Of a stretch of 31,907 nucleotides of DNA, positions 7,494-14,795 are shown piece after piece. The stretch comes from HGM11368 sp051883395 (GTDB lineage Bacteria > Bacillota > Clostridia > Christensenellales > UBA3700): NCBI GenBank assembly GCA_051883395.1, contig JBJETQ010000006.1, positions 1-31,907 on the forward strand. Reading direction: 5' to 3'. The notes beneath the pieces are model-generated. The model had not been told where the DNA came from and did no database searches. It saw only the letters and a list, made by a program, of their open reading frames with translations. How positions within the stretch are numbered: the first letter of the stretch is position 1; each line of letters begins with the position of its first letter. Position numbers and translations under genes: made by a program.

Positions 7494-7612
7494 TTCTTTG
7501 AGGGCAGGTGCAATTCCTCACCGGTGGTATAGTCCACAAACGTCGTAAATATTTCTGCGACGCCGAATAGGTTAAATTCCTATACCGACAGTATAGTCTG
7601 GATGAGAAAGGA
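7494..7612 (+). ncRNA. FMN riboswitch (RFN element), translation-controlling type
   Basis: The conserved RFN core is easily read: AGGGCAGGTGCAATTCC, CACCGGTGGTATAGTCCAC, GCGACGCCGAATAGG, TTAAATTCCTATACCGACAG and TATAGTCTGGATGAGAAAGGA. The closing P1 helix pairs TTCTTT (7494-7499) with AAAGGA (7607-7612), including one G-U pair. AAAGGA is also the ribosome-binding site of ribU, whose ATG follows 8 nt later, and there is no room for a terminator. FMN binding, which stabilises P1, should therefore hide the ribosome site and stop riboflavin uptake when FMN is plentiful. Confidence 0.95.
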
Positions 7613-7620
7613 AGATTATT

Positions 7621-8376
7621 ATGAAAGTTTTTACCGTGTCTAAGGCAAGGTTTCTTGCCGTTACTGCAATTATGGTTGCCGTTGCCAGCGTTTTGAGATT
7701 GCTCGATTTCAGCTTGCCTATTCTCCCTTCGTTTTTGAAGATGGATTTCTCTCTTGCGCCTGCTATCATTTCGACGTACGCATTGGGGCCTTTGTCGGGC
7801 TTTTTGGTGGTATTGCTGACGGAATTGCTGGCAATCACTTCTACCGTGTCAAGCGGCGTAGGCGAGCTGTGCAACATTATGCTCGGCACTCTGATGGTGG
7901 TGCCTGCGGGACTTATTTACAACAAATATACCACCTTCAAAGGAGCTGTTGCAGGAGCTTTGACGGGTACTATCCTTATGTCGTTGCTCAGCCTTGTAAC
8001 CAACTATTTTATCACCTATCCCGTCTATTACAACTTTATGCCGCAGGAAGTAATCTTAGGAATGTATCAGGCAATTTTGCCATCGGTCAAAAATATCTTC
8101 CAATGCCTGTTGATATTCAATTTGCCACTCACCTTCTGCAAAGGTTTTGCTTCTTCTCTCATTACGTTTTTGCTTTACAAACGTCTGTCTCCTATCATCA
8201 AAGGCGTCAAGAGCAAGAGCCGCAAAGTGCAACCGGTTGCCGAAAGCTCTGTTCAATCGCAACCTGCTGACGGCACTGCGACAGCAGACGTAAATGAAGC
8301 TAAAATTGACGAAGCCACTTTGTCCGAAGTCTCTGACAAGCCTGTTGATAATAACGACTCAGAACAATCTGAGTAA
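7621..8376 (+). CDS. ribU: Riboflavin ECF transporter substrate-binding (S) component RibU
   Basis: An integral membrane protein of 251 residues. Five or six hydrophobic segments fill residues 10-190, starting ARFLAVTAIMVAVASVLRLL, with the ECF S-component pattern (SLAPAIISTYALGPLSGF, then ELLAITSTVSSGVGELCN) and FMPQEVILGMYQAILPSV. RibU binds riboflavin outside and delivers it with the shared EcfA/EcfA'/EcfT energising module, which is not encoded here. The FMN riboswitch directly upstream confirms the substrate. Residues after about 190 form a long polar, acidic tail rich in A, S, D, E, Q and T that RibU normally lacks. A perfect 7-bp hairpin spans the stop codon. Confidence 0.94.
   Translation: MKVFTVSKARFLAVTAIMVAVASVLRLLDFSLPILPSFLKMDFSLAPAIISTYALGPLSGFLVVLLTELLAITSTVSSGVGELCNIMLGTLMVVPAGLIYNKYTTFKGAVAGALTGTILMSLLSLVTNYFITYPVYYNFMPQEVILGMYQAILPSVKNIFQCLLIFNLPLTFCKGFASSLITFLLYKRLSPIIKGVKSKSRKVQPVAESSVQSQPADGTATADVNEAKIDEATLSEVSDKPVDNNDSEQSE
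8357..8374 (+). other. Perfect hairpin spanning the ribU stop codon
   Basis: ACTCAGA (8357-8363) and TCTGAGT (8368-8374) are inverted with an ACAA loop; the last T is the first base of the TAA stop. No U tract follows, so it is not itself a normal terminator; the true terminator begins at 8391. Confidence 0.6.
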
Positions 8377-8390
8377 TGTATTTTAAACAA

Positions 8391-8418
8391 AAAGCTACGC
8401 TCGTAAGGGCGTAGCTTT
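8391..8418. terminator. Bidirectional terminator between ribU and deoC
   Basis: AAAGCTACGC (8391-8400) pairs with GCGTAGCTTT (8409-8418) around an 8-nt loop. The minus-strand copy runs into a longer T stretch than the plus copy, so it is strongest for the deoC-side operon but can serve both convergent units. Confidence 0.9.
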
Positions 8419-8433
8419 ATTTGCTCATTTCAT

Positions 8434-9066
8434 CTATTTTACTATATCTATCGACGCACTGGTTCCTAGTCTGTCGGCTCCTGCTTCTATCATTCTGAGT
8501 GCCGTCTGTTTATCTCTTATTCCGCCGCTTGCCTTGACTTTTAGTCCTTGGCAACTCCTTTTCATCAACGCCACGTCTTCTGTCGTTGCTCCGCCCGTCG
8601 AAAAGCCCGTGGACGTCTTGACAAAATGCGCTCCTGCTTCGGCGCAGAGACTGCACGCCTTGACTATTTCTTCTTTTGTGAGCAGACAGGTTTCTAAAAT
8701 GACTTTTACAGTAACGCCGCAACCGTCGACAACGGCTTTTATGTCCCGTTTTACTCCGTCGTAGTCTCCGTCTTTCATCAGTCCTACGTTGATGACCATA
8801 TCAATCTCGACGGCGCCGTTATTCACCGCTTCTTTGGCTTCCGCTACCTTGATTGACGTCGTGGTTGCTCCCAATGGAAAGCCTACCACGCACGCTACGT
8901 TGACGCCGCTACCTTCGAGCAGACGGCTGGCCTGTTCGACTCTGCATGCGTTGACGCACACGCTTGCAAAACCATATTGAATTGCTTCTTTGCATAATTT
9001 TTCTATGTCTTGTTTGCTTGCCTGCGGTTTGAGAATAGTATGGTCTATGTATTTTGCTATATTCAT
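8434..9066 (-). CDS. deoC: Deoxyribose-phosphate aldolase
   Basis: A 210-residue class I aldolase that splits 2-deoxyribose 5-phosphate into glyceraldehyde 3-phosphate and acetaldehyde. The TIM barrel begins IAKYIDHTILKP; the Schiff-base lysine is in HFVKTSTGFS, the proton-relay lysine in KVKASGGIRD, with VVGFPLGATTT and EIDMVINVG also standard. Its start overlaps the deoA stop by 4 nt. It is the last gene of the nadD-rsfS-deoA series and works directly with the phosphorylase in nucleoside breakdown, after a phosphopentomutase that is not in this window. Confidence 0.96.
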   Translation of the reverse strand: MNIAKYIDHTILKPQASKQDIEKLCKEAIQYGFASVCVNACRVEQASRLLEGSGVNVACVVGFPLGATTTSIKVAEAKEAVNNGAVEIDMVINVGLMKDGDYDGVKRDIKAVVDGCGVTVKVILETCLLTKEEIVKACSLCAEAGAHFVKTSTGFSTGGATTEDVALMKRSCQGLKVKASGGIRDKQTALRMIEAGADRLGTSASIDIVK

Positions 9067-10352
9067 TTTATTATCTCCATTATCAGTTTTCTATCGTCAG
9101 GTTTGTCTTTTGCTATTGCAAAAGCTCCCTTTATTTTGTCCTGCAAATACAGGTGTTTGCTATGATTGTAATACATTGTAGCTATCAAGTCGCCTTTGTG
9201 AACTCTGTCGCCAACATTTACCAGGGTTTCTACTCCTACATACGGGTCTATCGTGTCGTCGACCTTTAATCTGCCGCCGCCCATATCCCTTACAGATTCG
9301 GCAATTGCCATAGCGTCAACTTCGGCAATATATCCGTCTCTGCACGCAATTATCTGTGATGAATATCTTGCACTCAGCAACTGTTCTGGACGACGTATAC
9401 AAGTCGTATCTCCGCCTTGTGCCGCTACCATTTTTTCAAAGACTTCGTATGCCTTTCCGCTTTCCAATGCGTCCAACACCCGTCTTTGCGCATTATCCGT
9501 TCCTGTACTTTCGAGCAATCGTGTTGCCAATGCGACCGAAACTTCGTAGAGTCTGCCTTTGCTCTCGTTTCTTAATACTTTTATTGCGCCGTAAACTTCC
9601 AGACTGTTGCCCACAAAATTACTGAGCGGGCTGTTCATATCGGTAACCAATGCGCTTATATTTCTGCCGTTTGCTTTGCCTATATCTACCATAAGCCTTG
9701 CAAGTTTGGTTGCGCTATCATGGTCTTTCATAAATGCGCCCTTGCCGCATTTGACGTCAAGAACGATATTTTTTGCGCCGCCTGCCAGCTTTTTTGACAT
9801 AATCGACGACGCTATCAATGCGGTGCTGTCAACGGTTGCGCTGACGTCTCTCAATGCGTATAACTTTTTGTCGGCAGGACAAATCTGACCAGTCTGACCG
9901 GCTACGGCAATGCCTATTTTGTCTACCTGCCTGTAAAATTCCTGCGGAGTCATAGACACTTTCAAGCCCTTGATTGACTCTAATTTGTCGAGAGTGCCGC
10001 CTGTATGTCCCAATCCCCTGCCGCTCATCTTTGCGCCAATCATTCCGCAAGCAACGACTGTGGGTAAAACAATGAAAGTGGTGCTGTCGCCCACTCCCCC
10101 GGAACTGTGTTTGTCGGCGGTTAAATCTCCGTAACAAGACAATTCTAACTTGTCTCCGCTATCTGCCATTGCGTTTGTCAACGAGATGGCTTCTTGGTCG
10201 GACATGCCTTTGATAACTATTGCCATAAGCAAAGCCGTGGTCTGATAATCGGCAATTTCACCGCTCATCAACCCGTCTATCCAAAAATCGATTTGCTCTC
10301 GGCTAAGCTGTCTGCCCGCCTTTTTGCTCTCTATTATCTCGATTATATTCAT
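9063..10352 (-). CDS. deoA: Pyrimidine-nucleoside / thymidine phosphorylase
   Basis: A 429-residue family-II nucleoside phosphorylase with an N-terminal helical domain (IIESKKAGRQLSREQIDFWI), the phosphate loop DKHSSGGVGDSTTF and SGRGLGHTGGTLDKLESI in the central domain, and a C-terminal domain from about residue 340 (GYIAEVDAMAI). It converts thymidine or uridine plus phosphate to base plus (deoxy)ribose 1-phosphate. GCAGGAG lies just before the ATG. The start lies inside the end of the small lipoprotein gene, a 50-nt overlap. Thymidine-only versus broader pyrimidine specificity cannot be settled by eye. Confidence 0.95.
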   Translation of the reverse strand: MNIIEIIESKKAGRQLSREQIDFWIDGLMSGEIADYQTTALLMAIVIKGMSDQEAISLTNAMADSGDKLELSCYGDLTADKHSSGGVGDSTTFIVLPTVVACGMIGAKMSGRGLGHTGGTLDKLESIKGLKVSMTPQEFYRQVDKIGIAVAGQTGQICPADKKLYALRDVSATVDSTALIASSIMSKKLAGGAKNIVLDVKCGKGAFMKDHDSATKLARLMVDIGKANGRNISALVTDMNSPLSNFVGNSLEVYGAIKVLRNESKGRLYEVSVALATRLLESTGTDNAQRRVLDALESGKAYEVFEKMVAAQGGDTTCIRRPEQLLSARYSSQIIACRDGYIAEVDAMAIAESVRDMGGGRLKVDDTIDPYVGVETLVNVGDRVHKGDLIATMYYNHSKHLYLQDKIKGAFAIAKDKPDDRKLIMEIIK

Positions 10353-10701
10353 AGCTTCTCCTGCTTTTGCAAGTTTGTATCAAAGCATGCACCTGTTGTT
10401 TGTCAACGCCTGGCTCACTTTTGAGTTTGCTTGCCCGATAATACACGTCGCAATCGAAACATACCGTAGCCTTTAAGCCGTAATTATCGTATACGCCCTG
10501 CACGATTTGTTCCACCAACGATTGTCTTTGAGAAAGTGAAAAAATCGGCTTGGTCGTGGCGCAAATAAGCGCCTGGTCGTCAGCTATAAGACAAATTACG
10601 CTGTCTATAAGCTGATTCTGCTCAACGTACTGTTCGATATTTGTTTCGGAATTGCATGCAATTACGCTTGCCACACACATAGCTATCACAAAACTTTTCA
10701 T
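10303..10701 (-). CDS. Small predicted lipoprotein, possibly YhcN/YlaJ-like
   Basis: A 132-residue protein of unknown function. The N-terminus MKSFVIAMCVASVIAC is a short signal sequence ending in a lipobox (V-I-A-C), predicting lipid attachment at Cys16 and location on the outer face of the membrane. The middle (SVICLIADDQALICATT, then about 30 residues later GLKATVCFDCDVYYRAS) has a strand-helix-strand pattern recalling YhcN/YlaJ sporulation lipoproteins and secretin-type ring modules; that match is tentative. An in-frame TAG sits just before the ATG, which fixes the start, but the ribosome site is poor. The last 16 codons overlap deoA. It is in the nadD-rsfS-deoA transcription unit. Confidence 0.6.
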   Translation of the reverse strand: MKSFVIAMCVASVIACNSETNIEQYVEQNQLIDSVICLIADDQALICATTKPIFSLSQRQSLVEQIVQGVYDNYGLKATVCFDCDVYYRASKLKSEPGVDKQQVHALIQTCKSRRSYEYNRDNREQKGGQTA

Positions 10702-10729
10702 ACCCTATATATGTGCAAGTTTTGCGATT

Positions 10730-11080
10730 TTATTCAGTTTGTTGCGAGTTGTATCTCGTTACGTTGGTTCCGTCGGACCACAGTTGTTCCAAAGAATAGA
10801 GCCTGCGTGTCTCCTCATGGAAAATATGCACTATTACGTCGCCGTAGTCTACTACCGCCCATCTGCCTTCCTGCTTGCCTTCGCTTCTGAGTGGCTGTCT
10901 TCCCAGCTTTGAAATTTCTTCGTCAACATAGTTGGCAAGAGCCTTGACCTGAGTAGTAGAACGTCCCGAACAAATGATAAAGTCGTCGGCAATCACAGTC
11001 AGATGTCTTATGTCCACTACGACTATATCCTGTGCCTTTTTGCTGTCTAGTATCCTGCAAATCTCTTGTGTTAAATCCAT
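10730..11080 (-). CDS. rsfS: Ribosome silencing factor RsfS (YbeB/Iojap)
   Basis: A 116-residue protein of full family length. Typical segments are ICRILDSKKAQDIVVVDI, DDFIICSGRSTTQVKALA and GRWAVVDYGDVIVHIFHE. RsfS binds ribosomal protein uL14 and blocks joining of the subunits, lowering translation during starvation. AAAGGAGC precedes the ATG. The gene follows nadD-yqeK, the usual partner order in Bacillota, 53 bp downstream. Confidence 0.95.
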   Translation of the reverse strand: MDLTQEICRILDSKKAQDIVVVDIRHLTVIADDFIICSGRSTTQVKALANYVDEEISKLGRQPLRSEGKQEGRWAVVDYGDVIVHIFHEETRRLYSLEQLWSDGTNVTRYNSQQTE

Positions 11081-11133
11081 ATTGCTCCTTTTGATATTTT
11101 TATTTTTTCGTTAGTAAATACGTCTATTCGACG

Positions 11134-12270
11134 TCAATTTGTATTTCTATAATATTCCACAGCTTGTTTTGTCAGCGGATATATATCGCCGCCACGCTCG
11201 GTAAGATAACTGTATTGATGTTCTATACAAGCGACAAAACCTGCGTGCAAATCTCGTGCGATAATCTCTCTGAGCTTTTGCACTCCGTCAAAATCTCTGT
11301 CTTCTTCCAACATATCGGCGCAGAATATCAACTTGTCCAAATCGCTCATATCCGGCTTGGCTGTGGTATGATACCTTATTGCCTGCAATACGTCGTTATC
11401 GGTTATTCCATAATCGTTATTTGCCTTTACGCAACCTGCAAATTGATGAAAAACAGGCGTACCTATGCTGTCTTGCGGAATAGTAGCGTGAGATATATCC
11501 TTGTCTTTTTTTGCACAGTCATGCAAAAGTCCTGCAAGTAAAACTTTGTCGCTATCAAGCCCCAGATTTAAATCACAATTGAGTTTCAATGCACAGTAAG
11601 CTACTCTCAGACAATGGCGATACGTTCTTTCTCCCACTTGGTCGAGCAGTTTGTCAGCCATATCTACGCTCAGACTTTTGTCGATACGTATCGACTTATC
11701 GATATACAAATTGTTTTTGGCAATATATCGTGCGACGCTCTTTGGCACGTTTCTTACCAGTCCGAGTCTTGCTTCCAGCCTTATCAACGTGGAAGAAACG
11801 TCCTTAGGAACGTAGTCTTCTACAACAATCTCTGCTCCACGAGAACGCCAGTATTCAGCCGCACCTTCTACTTCTCTCTCTCTACCGCTTCTGACAAATA
11901 CAACCAGTCTGAAAGAGCGGATAATTTGTTCCGGATTTCTCCATGTATCAAGGTCGACCAGACTATCGCCACCTATAACAAAATCAAAATCTCCCAATCT
12001 TTCTCTGTACAGCGGCAGCGTAATATAACTGTAATTGTTGTCGGGTCTTTCCCTTTCGAGAGCGCATATCTCAATATCCTTGCGACCTTCTATCGCCGCT
12101 TGCAACATCTGCAACCTTTCGTCAAATTTGTTTTCACAGTTTTTGTATCCCGGATTGTTTGACGGAGCAAATACCACTCTTTCATAGCCGTGTGCAAGCA
12201 GATATTGAGCCATATCCATATGGCCGTCGTGAACGGGGTTGAAAGTACCGCCTAATAACGCTGTTTTCAT
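11134..12270 (-). CDS. nadD: Fused nicotinate-nucleotide adenylyltransferase (NadD) and YqeK-type HD phosphohydrolase
   Basis: One 378-residue protein carries two enzymes. Residues 1-195 are NadD: LLGGTFNPVHDGH (nucleotidyltransferase motif), GGDSLVDLDTWRNP and DVSSTLIR; it makes deamido-NAD from nicotinate mononucleotide and ATP. Residues 205-378 are a YqeK HD domain: ERTYRHCLRVAYCA, GLLHDCAKKD, a second histidine segment, IRYHTTAKPDMSDLDKLIF and ADMLEEDRDF. YqeK proteins hydrolyse Ap4A symmetrically. The genes are usually separate neighbours, so this is a fusion. I use the ATG at 12270, six codons after a TTG at 12288, because the family starts M-K-T-A-L-L-G-G. There is no ribosome site; a TATAAT lies 6 nt upstream. 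Confidence 0.94.
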   Translation of the reverse strand: MKTALLGGTFNPVHDGHMDMAQYLLAHGYERVVFAPSNNPGYKNCENKFDERLQMLQAAIEGRKDIEICALERERPDNNYSYITLPLYRERLGDFDFVIGGDSLVDLDTWRNPEQIIRSFRLVVFVRSGREREVEGAAEYWRSRGAEIVVEDYVPKDVSSTLIRLEARLGLVRNVPKSVARYIAKNNLYIDKSIRIDKSLSVDMADKLLDQVGERTYRHCLRVAYCALKLNCDLNLGLDSDKVLLAGLLHDCAKKDKDISHATIPQDSIGTPVFHQFAGCVKANNDYGITDNDVLQAIRYHTTAKPDMSDLDKLIFCADMLEEDRDFDGVQKLREIIARDLHAGFVACIEHQYSYLTERGGDIYPLTKQAVEYYRNTN

Positions 12271-12276
12271 ATTTTT

Positions 12277-12305
12277 ATTATATATCAAAATTTTTACTTT
12301 ATCAA
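12277..12305 (-). promoter_or_regulatory. Promoter of nadD-yqeK, predicted leaderless
   Basis: TTGATA (minus strand, 12300-12305), 17 bp, then TATAAT (12277-12282), then six bases and the nadD ATG. The expected start is the ATG itself or one base away. The layout is the same as at tsaE. Confidence 0.7.
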
Positions 12306-12350
12306 TATCAATTTGGTTTGCAAAGACGAATTTTTGGCAACAATATCGAT

Positions 12351-13160
12351 ATGGGCGTTTATTTTGATAAACTATGGCTATGTATCATAGCCTTTTTGGC
12401 TACCGTCATAATGCTGAGCTTTGTCGGACTTAAATTATGGCTGTGTCTTCTTATCGCTTTTGTTTTGTCATTGTTGATAATTCTTATTCTTATGACTCGC
12501 AATCGTCCTTATCGCAAAACTATGCGATACGGCGACTGGGTTACATATTACGTAATTCACGGTCAAGGCGAATTTATCGCTCTGCTTGACAAATTGTGTC
12601 CGTCGGCCGAAATAACAGACAAAAAAGATTACATTCTTTTTGACGAAAAACCTGTGTTTGTATGGCTCAAACTTTCATCGATTTCTCCCGATTCCGTCGC
12701 ACATATTTGCTCCGTCTGCATCAAAAATAACATTGATTTTGCATACGTTATCTGCTCGGAGAGCAACAAAAACGCTCTATACTTTTCCCAAAGAATTTCT
12801 AACGTAAAACTTATATTTTGCAATATCAGACGTGTGTACAAAGCGACGGCAAAGCAAGGTCTGCTTCCGTCCCGCAGCAATCGTCCGCCATTGCGGCATA
12901 CCTTATCGGTTCTCTCGTCTACATTTTTGTCAAGAAGCAACGTCAAACGTTACGTATTTGTCAGCATAGTGCTTTTACTTTTTAGTTTTATCACGCCGCT
13001 CACGTCATATTATCTTACCATCTCCGCAATCGCCCTGACTCTGGCAGCGGCAAGTCTGATAAAAAGCATAAGGTCAGACGACGATTACGTCAAGGCAGAA
13101 ACTAAATCGCAAGACGACAAATCTGACGATAAACAAAACGAAGCGACAGACAATGAGTAA
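12351..13160 (+). CDS. Membrane protein of unknown function with a possible degenerate Mrr/restriction-endonuclease-like middle domain
   Basis: I do not recognise this as a named family. From the ATG at 12351 it is 269 residues: two closely spaced membrane helices (about 5-45), a soluble domain (about 60-185), two more membrane helices (about 200-240), and a charged tail rich in D, K, E and Q. In the soluble part, YILFDEKPVFVWLKLS is followed by a helix, then NNIDFAYVICSES with a helix holding ALYFSQRISNVKLIF. That order (strand with lysine, helix, strand, 'A..fA' helix, strand) recalls Mrr-type nuclease folds, but no clear D...(D/E)xK triad is present, so activity is doubtful. It stands alone on the + strand between two minus-strand operons, without a Shine-Dalgarno site. 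An in-frame TTG at 12318 is a less likely start. Confidence 0.7.
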   Translation: MGVYFDKLWLCIIAFLATVIMLSFVGLKLWLCLLIAFVLSLLIILILMTRNRPYRKTMRYGDWVTYYVIHGQGEFIALLDKLCPSAEITDKKDYILFDEKPVFVWLKLSSISPDSVAHICSVCIKNNIDFAYVICSESNKNALYFSQRISNVKLIFCNIRRVYKATAKQGLLPSRSNRPPLRHTLSVLSSTFLSRSNVKRYVFVSIVLLLFSFITPLTSYYLTISAIALTLAAASLIKSIRSDDDYVKAETKSQDDKSDDKQNEATDNE

Positions 13161-13169
13161 TTGTCTGTC
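13145..13169 (+). other. Perfect 10-bp hairpin spanning the stop codon of the membrane protein gene
   Basis: GACAGACAAT (13145-13154) and ATTGTCTGTC (13160-13169) are perfect inverted repeats around GAGTA; the TAA stop is 13158-13160. It is followed by TGCAATAAAA rather than a U tract. It resembles the hairpin at the end of ribU in placement. Confidence 0.7.
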
Positions 13170-13196
13170 TGCAATAAAACCGCACTAAAATTCTGT

Positions 13197-13225
13197 AAAA
13201 AAAAGAACGCCGACGGCGCCCTTTT
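13197..13225 (-). terminator. Intrinsic terminator of the yhbY/obgE operon
   Basis: Read on the minus strand, AAAAGGGCGCC (13215-13225) pairs with GGCGTTCTTTT (13201-13211) across a GTC loop, with two G-U pairs, then four more T. On the plus strand those two positions become A-C mismatches, so the element is asymmetric and serves the minus-strand operon best. Confidence 0.85.
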
Positions 13226-13240
13226 GATTTTTGTTCAATT

Positions 13241-13525
13241 CTATAAAATATGTTTTATGTCCTTTTTTGACTTGCGATAGAGCGTAATTTTGTTGCCCAA
13301 TGCCTGTACGGGCTGGGCGTTTACACTCTCGGCTATCTCGCCAATTACGTCCTTTGCGCCGAAATCGGCGTTTTTGAGTACGTTTATTTTTATCAGTTCT
13401 TTGGCTTCCAACTGTTCGTCAATCTCCTGAATCAACGTATCTGTGATGCCGTTTTTGCCGACGGTTACCACAGGTTCGACAGTCATTGCCAGACTTCTCA
13501 ATTTTGCTCTTTCGCTACTTGTCAT
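13241..13525 (-). CDS. yhbY: YhbY-type (CRM domain) RNA-binding protein
   Basis: A 94-residue CRM-domain protein that starts MTSSERAKLRSLAMTVEPVV. It has the conserved VGKNGITDTLIQEIDEQLEAKELIKI segment (a GxxG-type RNA-binding loop in G-K-N-G) and ends LGNKITLYRKSKK. E. coli YhbY associates with pre-50S ribosomes. It follows obgE by 8 bp, with an AGGAG site, and is the last gene before the terminator. Obg is also a 50S-assembly GTPase, so the pair makes functional sense. Confidence 0.93.
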   Translation of the reverse strand: MTSSERAKLRSLAMTVEPVVTVGKNGITDTLIQEIDEQLEAKELIKINVLKNADFGAKDVIGEIAESVNAQPVQALGNKITLYRKSKKDIKHIL

Positions 13526-13533
13526 ACGCTCTC

Positions 13534-14793
13534 CTATTCTACAAAATCAAATTCTATGTCGCCTATTCTTACAACGTCCCCTTCTTTGCAGCCGTTGTCA
13601 ACCAACGCCTTGATGACTCCCTTGTCTTTGAGAATCTTCTGGAAGTATCTGAACGATTCATAGTCGTCCAAAACAACGTTGCGGGACAACGTATCCATCA
13701 GACCGCCAACCACTTCATATACTCCGTCTTCGTCGATAGTAATCATGTAAGACGACGTATCTTTGTCGTCGCTGATAACCATCTCAACAGGTATAGGTTG
13801 GGACTTAGGAATGGTGGCAAGGCGGTCAAATATTTCCTCTATCAACCCGTCTATGCCCTGCCTTGACACGGCGCTCAGTCTCAATACTTTTTGTCCGACT
13901 TTGGTTTCAAATTCTTCTAGATGGCTTTCGTCTTGTACCAAATCGCATTTGTTAGCGCATATTATCTGTGGCAAATCGGCAAGTTTCGGGCTGTATTCAA
14001 CCAACTCCTTGTTGATTGTCAGATAATCCTGATAAGGGTCTCTGCCTTCGTGTCCCGATACGTCGACAATATGAACGATAAGACGCACTCTTTCGATATG
14101 TCTCAAAAACCTGTATCCGAGTCCTGCGCCTTGGCTTGCGCCTTCTATCAGCCCCGGAATATCCGCCATAACAAAACTTTCGTCATATCTTTTTACTACG
14201 CCCAAATTAGGCGAGAGCGTAGTAAAGTGATAATTGGCAATCTTTGGTTTTGCGCTACTTACCATTGACAACAGCGTAGATTTTCCTACGTTAGGAAACC
14301 CTACCAATCCCACGTCGGCAATGGTTTTGAGTTCCAGCGTCAATTCTATCTCGCTAGTCTTTTCGCCCTTTTGACAGAATCTTGGAGCTTTGCGTTGAGG
14401 GGTGGCAAATCTTGCGTTGCCTTTGCCCCCCAAACCGCCTTTTTGTGCCACAAATACGCTGTCTTCATAGAACATATCTGCAATTACGTTGCCTGTTGCT
14501 TTGTCCTTGATGACGGTACCGACAGGTACTTTGATATACAAATCTTTTCCCGATTTGCCCTTGCAAGTCTTTGCCGCTCCGTTTTCTCCGTCTTCGGCTC
14601 TGAAATGCTTGGCATATCTGAAATCAATAAGAGTGGAAGCCGACTTGTCTACGACAAATATTATCGAGCCGCCGTTTCCGCCGTCGCCGCCGTCCGGTCC
14701 GCCTTTCGCAACGTATTTTTCGGTATGAAAAGAGATTACGCCGTCGCCGCCGTTACCTGCTTTGATAAAAATAGTTGCGATGTCAAGAAACAT
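13534..14793 (-). CDS. obgE: Obg/CgtA GTPase
   Basis: A 419-residue GTPase with all three domains. The glycine-rich Obg fold is residues 1-157 (DIATIFIKAGNGGDGVISF, GGPDGGDGGNGG). The G domain from about 158 has GFPNVGKST (G1), the TTLSPN switch (G2), DIPGLIEGA (G3), CANKCDL (G4) and LSAVS (G5). The C-terminal OCT domain is about 340-419 (DEDGVYEVVGGLMDTL). Obg acts in late 50S assembly and links growth to (p)ppGpp levels. It starts 2 bp after the nfnB stop, with GGGAGT upstream of its ATG. Confidence 0.97.
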   Translation of the reverse strand: MFLDIATIFIKAGNGGDGVISFHTEKYVAKGGPDGGDGGNGGSIIFVVDKSASTLIDFRYAKHFRAEDGENGAAKTCKGKSGKDLYIKVPVGTVIKDKATGNVIADMFYEDSVFVAQKGGLGGKGNARFATPQRKAPRFCQKGEKTSEIELTLELKTIADVGLVGFPNVGKSTLLSMVSSAKPKIANYHFTTLSPNLGVVKRYDESFVMADIPGLIEGASQGAGLGYRFLRHIERVRLIVHIVDVSGHEGRDPYQDYLTINKELVEYSPKLADLPQIICANKCDLVQDESHLEEFETKVGQKVLRLSAVSRQGIDGLIEEIFDRLATIPKSQPIPVEMVISDDKDTSSYMITIDEDGVYEVVGGLMDTLSRNVVLDDYESFRYFQKILKDKGVIKALVDNGCKEGDVVRIGDIEFDFVE

Positions 14794-14795
14794 TA

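Noticed and set aside
12318..12350. TTG start at 12318 and a TTGCAA-17-CAATAT promoter for the orphan membrane gene
   Set aside because: The TTG lacks a ribosome site, and the -10 is a poor match placed so that transcription would begin inside the ATG; neither is supported.
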